Shown: one piece after another, positions 27,065 through 35,661 of the stretch
How the letters are laid out: every line of letters begins with the position of its first letter
Position numbering within the stretch: position 1 is the first letter of the stretch
Assembly (NCBI GenBank): GCA_965194535.1
Contig: OZ239145.1
Location: forward strand, 806,001 to 870,000
Direction of reading: 5' to 3'
Source of the DNA: Verrucolacustris abundans
GTDB taxonomy: Bacteria; Verrucomicrobiota; Verrucomicrobiia; Methylacidiphilales; Verrucolacustridaceae
DNA length: 64,000 bases
Notes under the pieces: model-generated
Database searches by the model: none
The model's input: the letters and a program-made list of their open reading frames with translations, nothing else
What the model was told of the DNA's origin: nothing
Translations under genes and position numbers: made by a program

Positions 27065-27655
27065 TTACAGCAAGTGCGCGGCCAGCTCTTTGACCTTCGG
27101 CAGGTTAGCCAGAAGGTCGGCGATTGCGTCGTAGCGGCCAGATATAAGGCCTTGCTGGGCATTTGCTTTCATTCCCACAGAAAAGGAGAGCTTTCCTGCT
27201 GTAACATTCAGTTTCTCTAAATCAATCTGTACCTCAGTCGATGGCTCCTTCTTAATCAGTTGCGTCAGGGCTTCGAGATCCTCTTTCTTTGCAGTCACAC
27301 ATGGGAGACCGAGGGTCGTGCTATTTCCGAAAAAGATTTCGGCAAAGTTACCTGCAATCACTGCCTTGAATCCCGCTCTTACGATTGCCTGAGGGGCGTG
27401 CTCGCGGGAGCTTCCACATCCAAAATTCATCCCTGAAACAAGAATCGTTGAGCCCTTGAATTGGGCCTGATCGATCGGATGATTCGTCGATTTGCCTTCT
27501 GGAGTTTGACGAATATCTCGAAAAAGGAATTCACCCAGCCCGTCGAAAGTCACGCACCGCATATAGCGGGCGGGAATAATCCGATCTGTGTCGATGTCGT
27601 CCCCCTCAACGGGTACGGCTCGACCTGTTACTTTCTTGATTGGGGAGAGAGACAT
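27065..27655 (-). CDS. leuD: 3-isopropylmalate dehydratase small subunit
   Basis: With LeuC, isomerises 2- to 3-isopropylmalate in leucine synthesis. The 196-residue protein has GDDIDTDRIIPARYM near residue 18, the substrate loop MNFGCGSSREHAPQAI near 77 and AEIFFGNSTTLGLPC near 106. ATG 27655 begins one base after the leuC stop (TGATATG), so translation is coupled; the frame is open to 27697 inside leuC. The 213-nt gap between its 3' end and pheT (26852-27064) shows no gene or clear terminator. Confidence 0.94.
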   Translation of the reverse strand: MSLSPIKKVTGRAVPVEGDDIDTDRIIPARYMRCVTFDGLGEFLFRDIRQTPEGKSTNHPIDQAQFKGSTILVSGMNFGCGSSREHAPQAIVRAGFKAVIAGNFAEIFFGNSTTLGLPCVTAKKEDLEALTQLIKKEPSTEVQIDLEKLNVTAGKLSFSVGMKANAQQGLISGRYDAIADLLANLPKVKELAAHLL

Positions 27656-27656
27656 A

Positions 27657-29066
27657 TCAGTTTTGGGCGAAGACCTTGCGTGCGTCGCTGACTTCACCCG
27701 TTACAGCAGCTGCTGCAACCATCACAGGGCTCATGAGCAGGGTGCGTCCAGTGGGGCTTCCTTGGCGACCTTTGAAGTTTCGGTTTGAGGAGGAGGCGCA
27801 GATCTCGTCTCCTACTAGCTGATCAGGATTCATTCCGAGACACATGGAGCATCCTGCTTCGCGCCAATCGAATCCTGCTTCACGAAAAATCTTGTCGATG
27901 CCCATCTCAGCGCAGATTTTGCTTACTCCCTGCGAGCCAGGAACGGCAATGGCACGAATTCCTTTTGCTACCTTACGGCCTTTTAGAAATCTTGAGGCCT
28001 CGACAAAATCGGAGACTCGAGCGTTCGTGCAGGATCCGAAAAAGGCGACCTGAATCTTTTGACCTGCAAGTTTTTGCCCCGCCTTAAACTTCATGAATTC
28101 AAGTGCCTCTTTGGCGGAAGAGCGGTCGGCCACGGGAAGTTGTTCGGGGGAGGGGATCGCTTCGTCGATGAAGATGCCTTGACCCGGATTGATGCCCCAA
28201 GTGACGGTCGGACGGATTTCAGAGGCTTCGAAGACCTTCACGTCGTCGTACACGGCGTCAGGATCCGAGGCTACCTTGCGCCATTCGGTCACAGCGGCAT
28301 CCCACTCCTTTCCCTTGGGGCAGTAGGGGCGCCCTTTCAGATATTCAAACGTTTTTTCGTCAGGATTGACGTAACCAACACGGGCACCGCCTTCAATCGA
28401 CATGTTGCAGATGGTCATCCGCTCCTCGATCGAGAGACATTCGATCGTCGGGCCTGCATATTCGTAAGCATAACCAGTTCCGCCGTTGACCCCGAGGGTA
28501 CGAATGATGTGGAGGATGATGTCCTTTGCGTAGACCCCAGGGCCTAATTTTCCCCGAACTTCGATCTTTCGAACTTTCAGGGGGGAGAGAGCCATCGTCT
28601 GTGTCGCAAGGACGTCGCGGACTTGGCTTGTGCCAATTCCAAATGCCACAGCACCAAAGGCACCGTGGGTTGAGGTATGGGAGTCTCCGCATGCGATGGT
28701 AGTACCCGGTTGGGTGATGCCCTGTTCAGGGCCGACGATATGGACGATGCCCTGCTTTCCAGATGGGATATCAAAAAAGGTCACTCCGAAATCAGAGCAG
28801 TTTTTGCGTAGCTCCTTGATCATGGCGTCTGCGAGGGTGTCCTTAAAAGGCTCCACACGCTGGTCTGTCGGCACAATGTGATCGACCGTGGCAAAGGTGC
28901 GTTTTGGAAAGGCCACTTTGAGTCCAAGATCCCGAAGCATGCCGAAGGCTTGAGGACTGGTGACCTCATGAATCAGATGGGTGCCAATAAAAAGCTGAGT
29001 CGATCCGTCGGGAAGTTTTTCGACGGCGTGCCGATCCCAAACCTTATGAAAAAGGGTTTTGCCCAT
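27657..29066 (-). CDS. leuC: 3-isopropylmalate dehydratase large subunit
   Basis: The 469-residue [4Fe-4S] aconitase-family subunit. Motifs are VDHIVPTDQ near residue 61, IACGDSHTSTHGAFGA near 126, the first cluster Cys in AFFGSCTNARVSD near 345, and the other two in GCSMCLGMNPD near 407, followed by SSNRNFKGRQG. Full length for the family. No Shine-Dalgarno precedes ATG 29066, but a TATGAT box ends 8 nt upstream. Confidence 0.97.
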   Translation of the reverse strand: MGKTLFHKVWDRHAVEKLPDGSTQLFIGTHLIHEVTSPQAFGMLRDLGLKVAFPKRTFATVDHIVPTDQRVEPFKDTLADAMIKELRKNCSDFGVTFFDIPSGKQGIVHIVGPEQGITQPGTTIACGDSHTSTHGAFGAVAFGIGTSQVRDVLATQTMALSPLKVRKIEVRGKLGPGVYAKDIILHIIRTLGVNGGTGYAYEYAGPTIECLSIEERMTICNMSIEGGARVGYVNPDEKTFEYLKGRPYCPKGKEWDAAVTEWRKVASDPDAVYDDVKVFEASEIRPTVTWGINPGQGIFIDEAIPSPEQLPVADRSSAKEALEFMKFKAGQKLAGQKIQVAFFGSCTNARVSDFVEASRFLKGRKVAKGIRAIAVPGSQGVSKICAEMGIDKIFREAGFDWREAGCSMCLGMNPDQLVGDEICASSSNRNFKGRQGSPTGRTLLMSPVMVAAAAVTGEVSDARKVFAQN

Positions 29067-29074
29067 AAGTGTTG

Positions 29075-29103
29075 ATCATAACGGATTTGAAACAGACAGG
29101 CAA
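29075..29103 (-). promoter_or_regulatory. Predicted leuCD promoter, near-leaderless
   Basis: On the minus strand: TTGCCT (29103-29098), 17-nt spacer, TATGAT (29080-29075), then 8 nt to the leuC ATG. The -10 box matches five of six consensus bases. No leader peptide or attenuator could fit in the implied leader. Confidence 0.45.
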
Positions 29104-29125
29104 ACCGTGGGAATAGTAGATCAGC

Positions 29126-29836
29126 TTAATTTGCAGATCGTTTCCAAAGGGTGGCGTCGGCAAAGGTGTACTGAAATTTGCGACGGTGCTCGCGAAGAAG
29201 AAATGGAAGATCTTGTCGATGAGCGAGTCGAAAGTGGGGTTGGAGAAGTTTCTTTAGGGTCGCGTATGAGTTTCCCCACCATTTGCCCTCAGGGGTGTAT
29301 TCTTTGGACCAGGTGTAAGGGGATGTAAGAAGAAGAAACCCATTTGGTCTTATCAAACCTGGGGCCACTTTTGAGGCAAAGAAAGTTGGGTTGGGCAGGC
29401 GATCGATTAAGTTGGCAACTAAAACGAGATCAAAAGTTCCCAGGTTTCTTGGCAGGTGAAGGGCGTCACCAACCTGAAAGTGGACGTTATTTCTTTTGAT
29501 ACGGGCATCGACTTTAGCCAGAGATGGGGTGGTGCGGTTGCCCTCCTCGCAAAGTTGAAACTTCAGGTGGCCACGTTTTTTGAGCTGGTTTGCCGTCTTG
29601 ATAAAAGAGCGAGAGTAGTCGATTCCGATCACTTCAGTGCATCGACGGGCGAGCTCGAAAGTGGAGCGCCCAACGGCACAGCCCAGATCCAAGGCCCTCG
29701 AATGTGAGTCTTTTGCCTTTGAAAGGAGGAGATGGGCGCAGGTGTGGGGAAAGTTACGCACTCCTTTGGGGGGAGTAACCCCTTTCGGAAGTAGCCGTGA
29801 CGGTTCGTGGTAGTGAAACGCCAAATACTCCGCCAA
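29126..29836 (-). CDS. Stand-alone OvoA C-terminal-type methyltransferase
   Basis: A 236-residue SAM-dependent methyltransferase. It strongly resembles the C-terminal methyltransferase domain of OvoA, which N-methylates 4-mercaptohistidine to ovothiol A: EYLAFHYHEP at the start, NFPHTCAHLLL, the SAM loop ALDLGCAVGRSTFELAR near residue 47, VIGIDYSRSFIKTA, DLVLVANLIDRLPNP, LLLTSPYTWSKEYTPEGKWWG and DLPFLLREHRRKFQYTFADATLWKR. In OvoA this domain is fused to a DinB/FGE-type sulfoxide synthase; none is encoded in this window, so the substrate may differ or the synthase may lie elsewhere. It is 29 nt downstream of the M29-type peptidase gene. Confidence 0.8.
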   Translation of the reverse strand: MAEYLAFHYHEPSRLLPKGVTPPKGVRNFPHTCAHLLLSKAKDSHSRALDLGCAVGRSTFELARRCTEVIGIDYSRSFIKTANQLKKRGHLKFQLCEEGNRTTPSLAKVDARIKRNNVHFQVGDALHLPRNLGTFDLVLVANLIDRLPNPTFFASKVAPGLIRPNGFLLLTSPYTWSKEYTPEGKWWGNSYATLKKLLQPHFRLAHRQDLPFLLREHRRKFQYTFADATLWKRSAN

Positions 29837-29865
29837 GACGGAGGACTTTTCGTAGGTCGAGGATT

Positions 29866-31023
29866 TCAGGCGAGCAGTTTTTGGAGGTAGGGAGCAGGTT
29901 GATACGCCTCGATCACCACCTCGGTCTTTCCGTCACGATGCATTCGTACCTGCTGAAGTTGAATCTCGGGAGTCTTGTGGGGGGCGTAAAGAATATCATC
30001 ATGAGTTGCGTTAATCCTCTCAGCAAACTTATCGGGGGTCAGATGGCCGCCCAAATGATCGGATCGCCCTGTTGCCACATGAATCGTACCTAAAATCTTC
30101 TCATCCTGAATATCCCGACCGCTGAAGGGGAGAAGTTGAGTGCCAAAACCAAGTTCGCCCAACTCTCCGACGACGGGGTCGCGCTGGAGCTTGGCAACGT
30201 GATGTTCGAAGGTCTTAGGGTTGCCTGAAAGGAAAGTTCCACCCACCTGCCGGCCTTTTTTTACATCCAGGATGGCGAGGGTTCCGTCCTCGAACTTCAT
30301 AGGCATCTGTCCATGGGCGTCTGTGGGTACAAAATAGACCTCGCCAGCGGGCAGATTCGCCACGTCTGGGGTTTTACCGCGGCACAAACCGTGGGACTTT
30401 TGAGCCTCCTGCTTTCCAAGATCGAGGTGAAGCGTGCAGGACTTATCAGCGACTTTGTAATCGATTTCGACCCAGTCCGATTTTGTTAGGCCAAGACGAA
30501 GCTTTTCCGCCTGCTTACTGACCTCGTTGTAGTCGACGGCGAGACCGGTTTTAAGAATGATGTCGTTGAGGCCGTGGAGAGTGGCTCCGCGGAAACCGTG
30601 TTTCTTAGCAGAGGCTGTAAGGGGAGCTGTTGCCGAGTAGGTCGAGATGCAAAGGATGATGTCATATTTTGGATAGATATCTTTTTCAAATGAGAGTCGA
30701 TTTCCTTTGGTATCCACAGCAAGGTCATCCATATCCAGATTGCTACCCCCCGTTTTTTTGTAGGCGTAGAGGTCGCCTCCTGTGAGCCCTAGCTCTTTGC
30801 CGGCTCCATTGTTGATCCCTTGGTAAAAGATGTCGTGCGCGTACTTCTGGACGGTCAAAGAGGGATTTTTGAGGAACGAGAAGTCTTTAACTTGGGTAGG
30901 ATCATCCAGATCGATCAGGACGCATGTTTTTTCCCCTTTCGATGGTTCGAAAACAGTGCGAAGTAGGCGCACGAGGTTGAAGGATGGAAATGAGGTTGGA
31001 ATTGCAAGTGAAGATGTAGACAT
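29866..31023 (-). CDS. M29-type (thermophilic) aminopeptidase-like protein
   Basis: A 385-residue protein whose C-terminal half resembles peptidase family M29 (AmpS/aminopeptidase T): NLPAGEVYFVP near residue 223, then GELGELGFGTQLLP, ILGTIHVATGRSDHLGGHL and a final LQQVRMHRDGKTEV. In family members these segments supply Glu and His ligands for two metals. The same fold includes the NicX-type ring-opening dioxygenase, so peptidase activity is likely but not certain. A promoter with a 6-nt gap to the ATG precedes it, and the methyltransferase gene follows on the same transcript. Confidence 0.7.
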   Translation of the reverse strand: MSTSSLAIPTSFPSFNLVRLLRTVFEPSKGEKTCVLIDLDDPTQVKDFSFLKNPSLTVQKYAHDIFYQGINNGAGKELGLTGGDLYAYKKTGGSNLDMDDLAVDTKGNRLSFEKDIYPKYDIILCISTYSATAPLTASAKKHGFRGATLHGLNDIILKTGLAVDYNEVSKQAEKLRLGLTKSDWVEIDYKVADKSCTLHLDLGKQEAQKSHGLCRGKTPDVANLPAGEVYFVPTDAHGQMPMKFEDGTLAILDVKKGRQVGGTFLSGNPKTFEHHVAKLQRDPVVGELGELGFGTQLLPFSGRDIQDEKILGTIHVATGRSDHLGGHLTPDKFAERINATHDDILYAPHKTPEIQLQQVRMHRDGKTEVVIEAYQPAPYLQKLLA

Positions 31024-31029
31024 TTTTTG

Positions 31030-31057
31030 ATCTTAGCGTTGTTTTTATGCCTAGCAA
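31030..31057 (-). promoter_or_regulatory. Predicted promoter of the M29-type peptidase, leaderless
   Basis: On the minus strand: TTGCTA (31057-31052), 16-nt spacer, TAAGAT (31035-31030), then 6 nt to the ATG at 31023. The intervening bases are CAAAAA, with no Shine-Dalgarno. Confidence 0.45.
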
Positions 31058-31104
31058 ATCACGGATAAAACATTTCCGCGGGGCTGGCTTACAGGGCGGG
31101 GCTG

Positions 31105-32466
31105 GTGCAAAATATACAGATGGCTCTCCTTAACAGGTCAAAAGAGGAATATTTCGATTTCCTACGTTTCGCAACTGTCTCGGCGGATCCCGCCCGTGCA
31201 AAGACAATGAAAGATTGTGCCAGTTGGTTGGCGGGAAAGTTTAAGGGAATGGGAATGAGGTCGGAGATTGTGCCCACGGCAGGGGCACCGGTCGTTTTGG
31301 CTTTTTGGAGGAAAGGTGGTTCGGCCAAACGTCGTACCGTTTTGATCTATGGCCACTACGATGTGCAACCTGCGGAGATGGGGGATGGATGGACGGGGGA
31401 TCCTTTTGAGCCTCGCCTGGTGGACGGAATGGTGGTCGCGAGAGGTTCGACCGACAACAAAGGGCAGATTTTTGCCCATATGATGGGGGTGGCGGAGAAA
31501 ATCAAGGCGGGTGGCCCAGAGACCGATGTGATCTTTGTCGTGGAGGGAGAGGAAGAGGTGGGCAGTGACAATCTGGAGGGTGTTTTGCGTGACAGGAAAG
31601 AGGAGTTGGCATGTGATGTCGCTGTCATTTCTGACACCAATATGGCCGGGCCTGACAAACCCACTCTGACATACGGTTTGCGTGGAATCAGTGCTTTGGA
31701 GGTAGAGCTCACGGGTCCCTCGCACGATCTTCACTCTGGTGTTTATGGGGGAGCAGTGGTGAATCCGATTACTGTCCTTACCCGTTTGCTGGCGGGGTTA
31801 CATGACGAGACAGGCAAGGTGACTGTTCCTGGATTTTATAAAAAGGTGAGGAAGGTGGCTGCTTGGGAAAGAAAAGCCGCAAAAGCCTTGGGCGTTCCTG
31901 ATGCGGAGGTGAGGCGTCAGGCAGGGAGTCCCGCATTGGGTGGGGAGTCTGGATTTTCGGCAATCGAAAGAATTGGAATGAGGCCAACGGCGGAGATCAA
32001 CGGAATTACGGGGGGATATCAGGGGCCCGGTCCCAAAACGGTTTTGCCCAGCAAGGCCTCGGCTAAGTTGACGTTTCGTTTGGTGCCGCATCAAGATCCC
32101 AAAGAAATTGCGGACCTCGTGGAAAAGGATCTGAAAAAGCGTTGTCCAAAGACGGTGAAGTTAAAGGTGACGCGGCATCATGGTGGGTTTCCCTATTTCT
32201 GTGATCCCACAAAAGGCTTTGGACCCGCTGCATCCAAAGCCTTGAGTCAGGCTTGGGGAGGAAAAAGGGTGGATTATCTTTTAGAGGGTGGAACGATTCC
32301 AATCGTGAGCGTGATTAAGAAAGTTTTAGGGGTGGAGACTCTCCTCGTGGGGCTGAGCTTGCCGGACTGTCGGGCGCATGGTCCGGACGAAACCTTTCCG
32401 ATCGAATACTTAGAGCGTGGCGCGAAAATGAATCAGGCCTTGCTAAGGGAAATCGCAGTCGTTTGA
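31105..32466 (+). CDS. M20 family dipeptidase
   Basis: A 453-residue zinc peptidase of the M20 family (carnosinase/DapE-like). Metal and catalytic segments are visible: VLIYGHYDVQPA near residue 74, RGSTDNKGQ near 112, VEGEEEVGSDN near 149 and VISDTNMAG, with the dimerisation lid (SGVYGGAVVNPI) and a closing GLSLPDCRAHGPDETFPIEYLE. No signal peptide, so cytoplasmic. Two starts are possible, GTG 31105 and ATG 31120, without decisive ribosome-binding evidence. It is divergent from the M29-type gene, so the two peptidases share an 81-nt control region. Confidence 0.92.
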   Translation: MQNIQMALLNRSKEEYFDFLRFATVSADPARAKTMKDCASWLAGKFKGMGMRSEIVPTAGAPVVLAFWRKGGSAKRRTVLIYGHYDVQPAEMGDGWTGDPFEPRLVDGMVVARGSTDNKGQIFAHMMGVAEKIKAGGPETDVIFVVEGEEEVGSDNLEGVLRDRKEELACDVAVISDTNMAGPDKPTLTYGLRGISALEVELTGPSHDLHSGVYGGAVVNPITVLTRLLAGLHDETGKVTVPGFYKKVRKVAAWERKAAKALGVPDAEVRRQAGSPALGGESGFSAIERIGMRPTAEINGITGGYQGPGPKTVLPSKASAKLTFRLVPHQDPKEIADLVEKDLKKRCPKTVKLKVTRHHGGFPYFCDPTKGFGPAASKALSQAWGGKRVDYLLEGGTIPIVSVIKKVLGVETLLVGLSLPDCRAHGPDETFPIEYLERGAKMNQALLREIAVV

Positions 32467-32500
32467 GTTCTTTCGTTAAGAGCTACAAGTTGGGAGGCAC

Positions 32501-32573
<73 letters not shown>

Positions 32574-32693
32574 CTATTTTTCATATTAGTAGGCCGGGTT
32601 TGGGTGAAATTCATTCACCAGTTGTGGGCAGGTTTGCAAAAGGGAAAAAAGATTTTTGAGGATGAGTGGCCTCTTTGGGGGTGATATAAAACA

Positions 32694-33425
32694 ATGTTGT
32701 TCAAGGCAGTTTTACTTTTTCTCTTGGGGATTGTTCCGATGGGTTGGGCTCAAGGAAGTGCCGAAAACCTAGCTCGGGCTCAAGAGGGGATGGGAGAGCA
32801 GTCTTGGCCCAAGAAACCAGGGAATCAAGAAAGCCAGTTTTCAGGCAAAATGACCGATTTCAAGCAGATCGATATGAAAAATTATGAGAAGGGAAAATCA
32901 TTTGATGGGGCACGACTTTATGGGGATCGAAAAGAGTCGACCTTAGCTTCAACACCTCTTTGGGAGCATGGGAGCTCAAAGATGGGGGGGAAAGAATCCT
33001 CCTGGTCGGGTCGCCAAACCTCGAGAATGGATGCGAGGCGTAATCAGAAATATGGAGATGGGCAAATATCCTCTTGGCAGAAGAAAGAAGAACTTGAAAT
33101 GAAGAGTGTGGCCAGTAAGGACGGGCCAGATTGGATTTCACGAACGAGTCCTAAGTTCCATAATCATGAAGGAGGGGTAGTGATGTATGAGGGAAGGCTC
33201 ACTCGGGTGCGGGAGTCCGTCGTGAGAGATGATTCCTTGAGTAAACGGGATTTAGGAGAGGGCAGAAAAGAGATGTTTAGTCCGAATGAAGTTCAGAGAC
33301 TCCTTGAGGCAAAGGGGCGGACAACCGATCCCCATCAACCCTCTCCTGTGGAAGGAAAAATTAGGGCTGGATCTGCAGGGGCATTTCGGCCCGTAGTTGC
33401 GGGTAGTTCACCAAGCTCGCCATAA
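32694..33425 (+). CDS. Secreted, charged protein of unknown function
   Basis: A 243-residue protein with a signal peptide (residues 1-19, ending GWAQ). The mature part is strongly charged and rich in Lys, Ser, Gly and Trp, with spaced short motifs such as FSGKMTDFKQI, SSWSGRQTSR and ISSWQKKEEL; it looks largely disordered. I do not recognise a family. GGGGGTG lies 12 nt before the ATG. The last 65 nt overlap the 3' end of the convergent gene at 33361. It opens a run of four small secreted proteins before the TPS locus. Confidence 0.6.
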   Translation: MLFKAVLLFLLGIVPMGWAQGSAENLARAQEGMGEQSWPKKPGNQESQFSGKMTDFKQIDMKNYEKGKSFDGARLYGDRKESTLASTPLWEHGSSKMGGKESSWSGRQTSRMDARRNQKYGDGQISSWQKKEELEMKSVASKDGPDWISRTSPKFHNHEGGVVMYEGRLTRVRESVVRDDSLSKRDLGEGRKEMFSPNEVQRLLEAKGRTTDPHQPSPVEGKIRAGSAGAFRPVVAGSSPSSP

Positions 33426-33957
33426 TGGTGGATTGTCCGGCCGGGATTCTTCCGCGAAGAGCTTGGTAGGGGATCGTCAACTGGTAGTTCAGATGTTCTC
33501 CAGCGTTTAAGTAACTATACCCTGCGTCTTGCGCAAAGTCGTAATCTTCTGACCAAGTATACACTATTTTTCCGTCCGCATCGCGGATAACGGCTTCGCA
33601 GCGTTGAGCGGTGGGAAAGTAGAGGGTGGATCCTTTATCTGACTCATTTTTTAAAGTAAATTTGATCACAATCTGATCATTGGGTTGAGGATCGCGAATT
33701 CTCTGGAGAGTGAGTTCGGTCGGAGAGACTTCCAACCGAGCTTGGTATGAATCGAGATTGAGTTCGTTGGCGCCCTCAAATCGTTTTTTTGAGCCCTGCA
33801 TAAAGAGTCCGCCTTTGATGAGTCCAGGGGCTGAGAGGAATTTATCAGGTTGGCTGGTGCGGGAGGCGGTGTCTGAAATGTCGGCCGCAGGGGAAGGCAA
33901 GGGGGTGAGGGCAAGAAAACCAAGCAGTAAGGCGATTACTGATAGGAGACCTTTCAT
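33361..33957 (-). CDS. Secreted BsuPI-domain protein
   Basis: A 198-residue protein with a signal peptide (about residues 1-24) and a beta-sandwich of the BsuPI (intracellular proteinase inhibitor-like) family: IVIKFTLKNESDKGSTLYFPTAQRCEAVIRD, then GKIVYTWSEDYDF and LNAGEHLNYQLTIPYQ. In Bacillus, BsuPI inhibits a subtilisin-type protease; here the protein is exported. A kexin-like S8 protease is encoded 13 kb away, but a link between them is speculation. Its 3' end overlaps the opposite gene by 65 nt. Confidence 0.72.
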   Translation of the reverse strand: MKGLLSVIALLLGFLALTPLPSPAADISDTASRTSQPDKFLSAPGLIKGGLFMQGSKKRFEGANELNLDSYQARLEVSPTELTLQRIRDPQPNDQIVIKFTLKNESDKGSTLYFPTAQRCEAVIRDADGKIVYTWSEDYDFAQDAGYSYLNAGEHLNYQLTIPYQALRGRIPAGQSTIMASLVNYPQLRAEMPLQIQP

Positions 33958-34035
33958 AAGACCAAGATAGTGAGGTTTACGGAAAATGACAAATCAGGTC
34001 GTTTCCTTCGGGAGGTTGGGATAAGATATGGCCTT

Positions 34036-34518
34036 ATGAAGGCAGGCTATAGGTTCCTACTCCTTGTAGTGGGTTATGCGTTGTGGATAGGGGCGGCGCA
34101 GAAACCCCCCTTTTTGCTGAGGATTCATTTGCAGGCGACGGAGGGTGCGAAGGGGATGTTGTCTGTTCCTGTAACCCTTTTTCAGCCGAACGAAACAATC
34201 GCCATACAAAATCTTCCTGAGGTAACGGAAAAAGAGATTCGCAAGGTTTCGACCCGTGTGGATGGGACGGTGCTGGTGGAGTTTAATGATTTTGGCCGGA
34301 CAAAGCTGGAGGTCGGGACGAGCACTGGAAGAGGCATGATTTTAGTAGTTCTTGTGAATGGACGGGTTGTCTATGCCCCGAGGATCGACACCGTGATCAC
34401 AAATGGATCGATCCTGCTTCCACCAGGATCCATTACACCTGACGAGATTTTGCAAGTGAATGGTGAGGTGGAGAAGTTGAAGGAGCAGAGATTGAAGGAT
34501 GTGCCTCGAACCAATTAG
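34036..34518 (+). CDS. Secreted protein resembling the SecD P1 head
   Basis: A 160-residue protein with an N-terminal hydrophobic signal or anchor (YRFLLLVVGYALWIGAAQ). A central segment, MILVVLVNGRVVYAPRIDTVITNGSILLPPGSITPDEI, is like the SecD/SecF P1-head pattern (DGKVISAP...I..GS). Without membrane helices it is not a translocase itself. ATG 34036 is selected because it starts the signal sequence; the frame is open to 33970. Function unknown. It is followed after about 85 nt by another small secreted protein. Confidence 0.55.
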   Translation: MKAGYRFLLLVVGYALWIGAAQKPPFLLRIHLQATEGAKGMLSVPVTLFQPNETIAIQNLPEVTEKEIRKVSTRVDGTVLVEFNDFGRTKLEVGTSTGRGMILVVLVNGRVVYAPRIDTVITNGSILLPPGSITPDEILQVNGEVEKLKEQRLKDVPRTN

Positions 34519-34602
34519 GCGGATTGCCACTTATTCAAAAAAGTTTCGATTCAGCGAAAAATAATTATGGACGGGCGAGTTTTGTTCGAGCAGACCAGAT
34601 TT

Positions 34603-35367
34603 ATGCGAATGCACTACTTGTTGTGGTCATTAATCTTTAGCTTTGGATTTTTGTCTATAGGTACGGCCTCCGCACCTGATCCAGCTGGCCAACAAGCGGC
34701 GGGCATTGTTGCAGGAGTCGAGACTGGGACGGGGGGTAAAGTGATTATCAATGAGAAGACGAAAAGGTTGGAGGTTCGGGACGAAGTGGGAAGTTTGATT
34801 GATGAAATGGCTTTGGGGACATCAGGCAAAGTGGTGGATGTGGCTGGACAAGAGTATCGATTAAGTTTCGGGAAAGATGACATGGGGAGGCGATCGGTGC
34901 TGGTTCGGCCAGGGCCGTCGACGCAAAAGCCGATCACCTTGGATGTTTTCGGAAGAAAAGCGGTTCTTTCTCCCGAGGCTTCCTTGCTCGCGACTATGGA
35001 CGAAAAAGACCAAGTTTATTATGAGCCGTCTGTTTGTGGCCAAGTTTACTACATTGAGGGTGTGGGTGGTGTAGGCAGTCGAGTGAGTCGTTTGGCAACT
35101 CAGAAGCGGGAGGTTGCGATTTTGGCGAAACCATCCAATCCAACCGGAGCTGGCCCTGGATCTCTGGCAAGTGGGCAAGCTGATGATAAAAGTATGGAAA
35201 AGGCGGGGGATGCCGTGAAGTCGGCTTTTTGTGCTGTGCTGGGACTCCCTGACAAGCAACCCAGCACGAAAGCCAAGGTGTATCGGTTGAAAGGAAATCA
35301 GGATCCAAACGAAGGCGCGTGGGGTGGGGTGGCTGCACCAGTTTCAGCCGAAGCTGGCAGGCCTTAA
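34603..35367 (+). CDS. Secreted protein of unknown function upstream of tpsA
   Basis: A 254-residue protein with a signal peptide (HYLLWSLIFSFGFLSIGTASA). The first part (GKVIINEKTKRLEVRDEVGSLIDEMALGTSGKVVDVAG) alternates in a beta-rich way. The last 60 residues are Lys/Gly/Pro/Ala-rich. Two cysteines (near residues 140 and 208) could be paired. I do not recognise a family. Start choices are ATG 34603, ATG 34609 or ATG 34567. It lies 294 nt before the chosen tpsA start on the same strand; that gap (35368-35661) stays open in the tpsA frame from 35440 and shows no other gene. Confidence 0.55.
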   Translation: MRMHYLLWSLIFSFGFLSIGTASAPDPAGQQAAGIVAGVETGTGGKVIINEKTKRLEVRDEVGSLIDEMALGTSGKVVDVAGQEYRLSFGKDDMGRRSVLVRPGPSTQKPITLDVFGRKAVLSPEASLLATMDEKDQVYYEPSVCGQVYYIEGVGGVGSRVSRLATQKREVAILAKPSNPTGAGPGSLASGQADDKSMEKAGDAVKSAFCAVLGLPDKQPSTKAKVYRLKGNQDPNEGAWGGVAAPVSAEAGRP

Positions 35368-35661
35368 ATTATAGGAAAACACGCTATTTTACCCCCCGCC
35401 TCCCCCGCAGGAGCGCATCAGGGTTTCATTCTTGGGCAGATGGGTCTCTTTCCTTTAGCTTGCGTTGTTAATATTGAATACATTTTACTCACAAAGAGTA
35501 CACAAGGGGCAGTGTTTCCCTTGACCCGAAAGACCCTGCGGGTAGTTCTACTAAATATGGGTACAAGATATAGGGGGATTGCCCTTCAGGTATTTGGCGC
35601 CTGGAGGCTAGGGTTTCCTCTATTGAAAATGGGGGTGAGTACACCGAAAAACTACTTACTT

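Noticed and set aside
35440..35661. N-terminal extension of tpsA by 74 codons
   Set aside because: It would bury the signal peptide and matches no extended TPS signal region; no ribosome-binding site precedes 35440.
35368..35661. Riboswitch-like hairpins upstream of tpsA
   Set aside because: Only short imperfect pairings such as ACCC...GGGT are visible, and none matches a known aptamer core.
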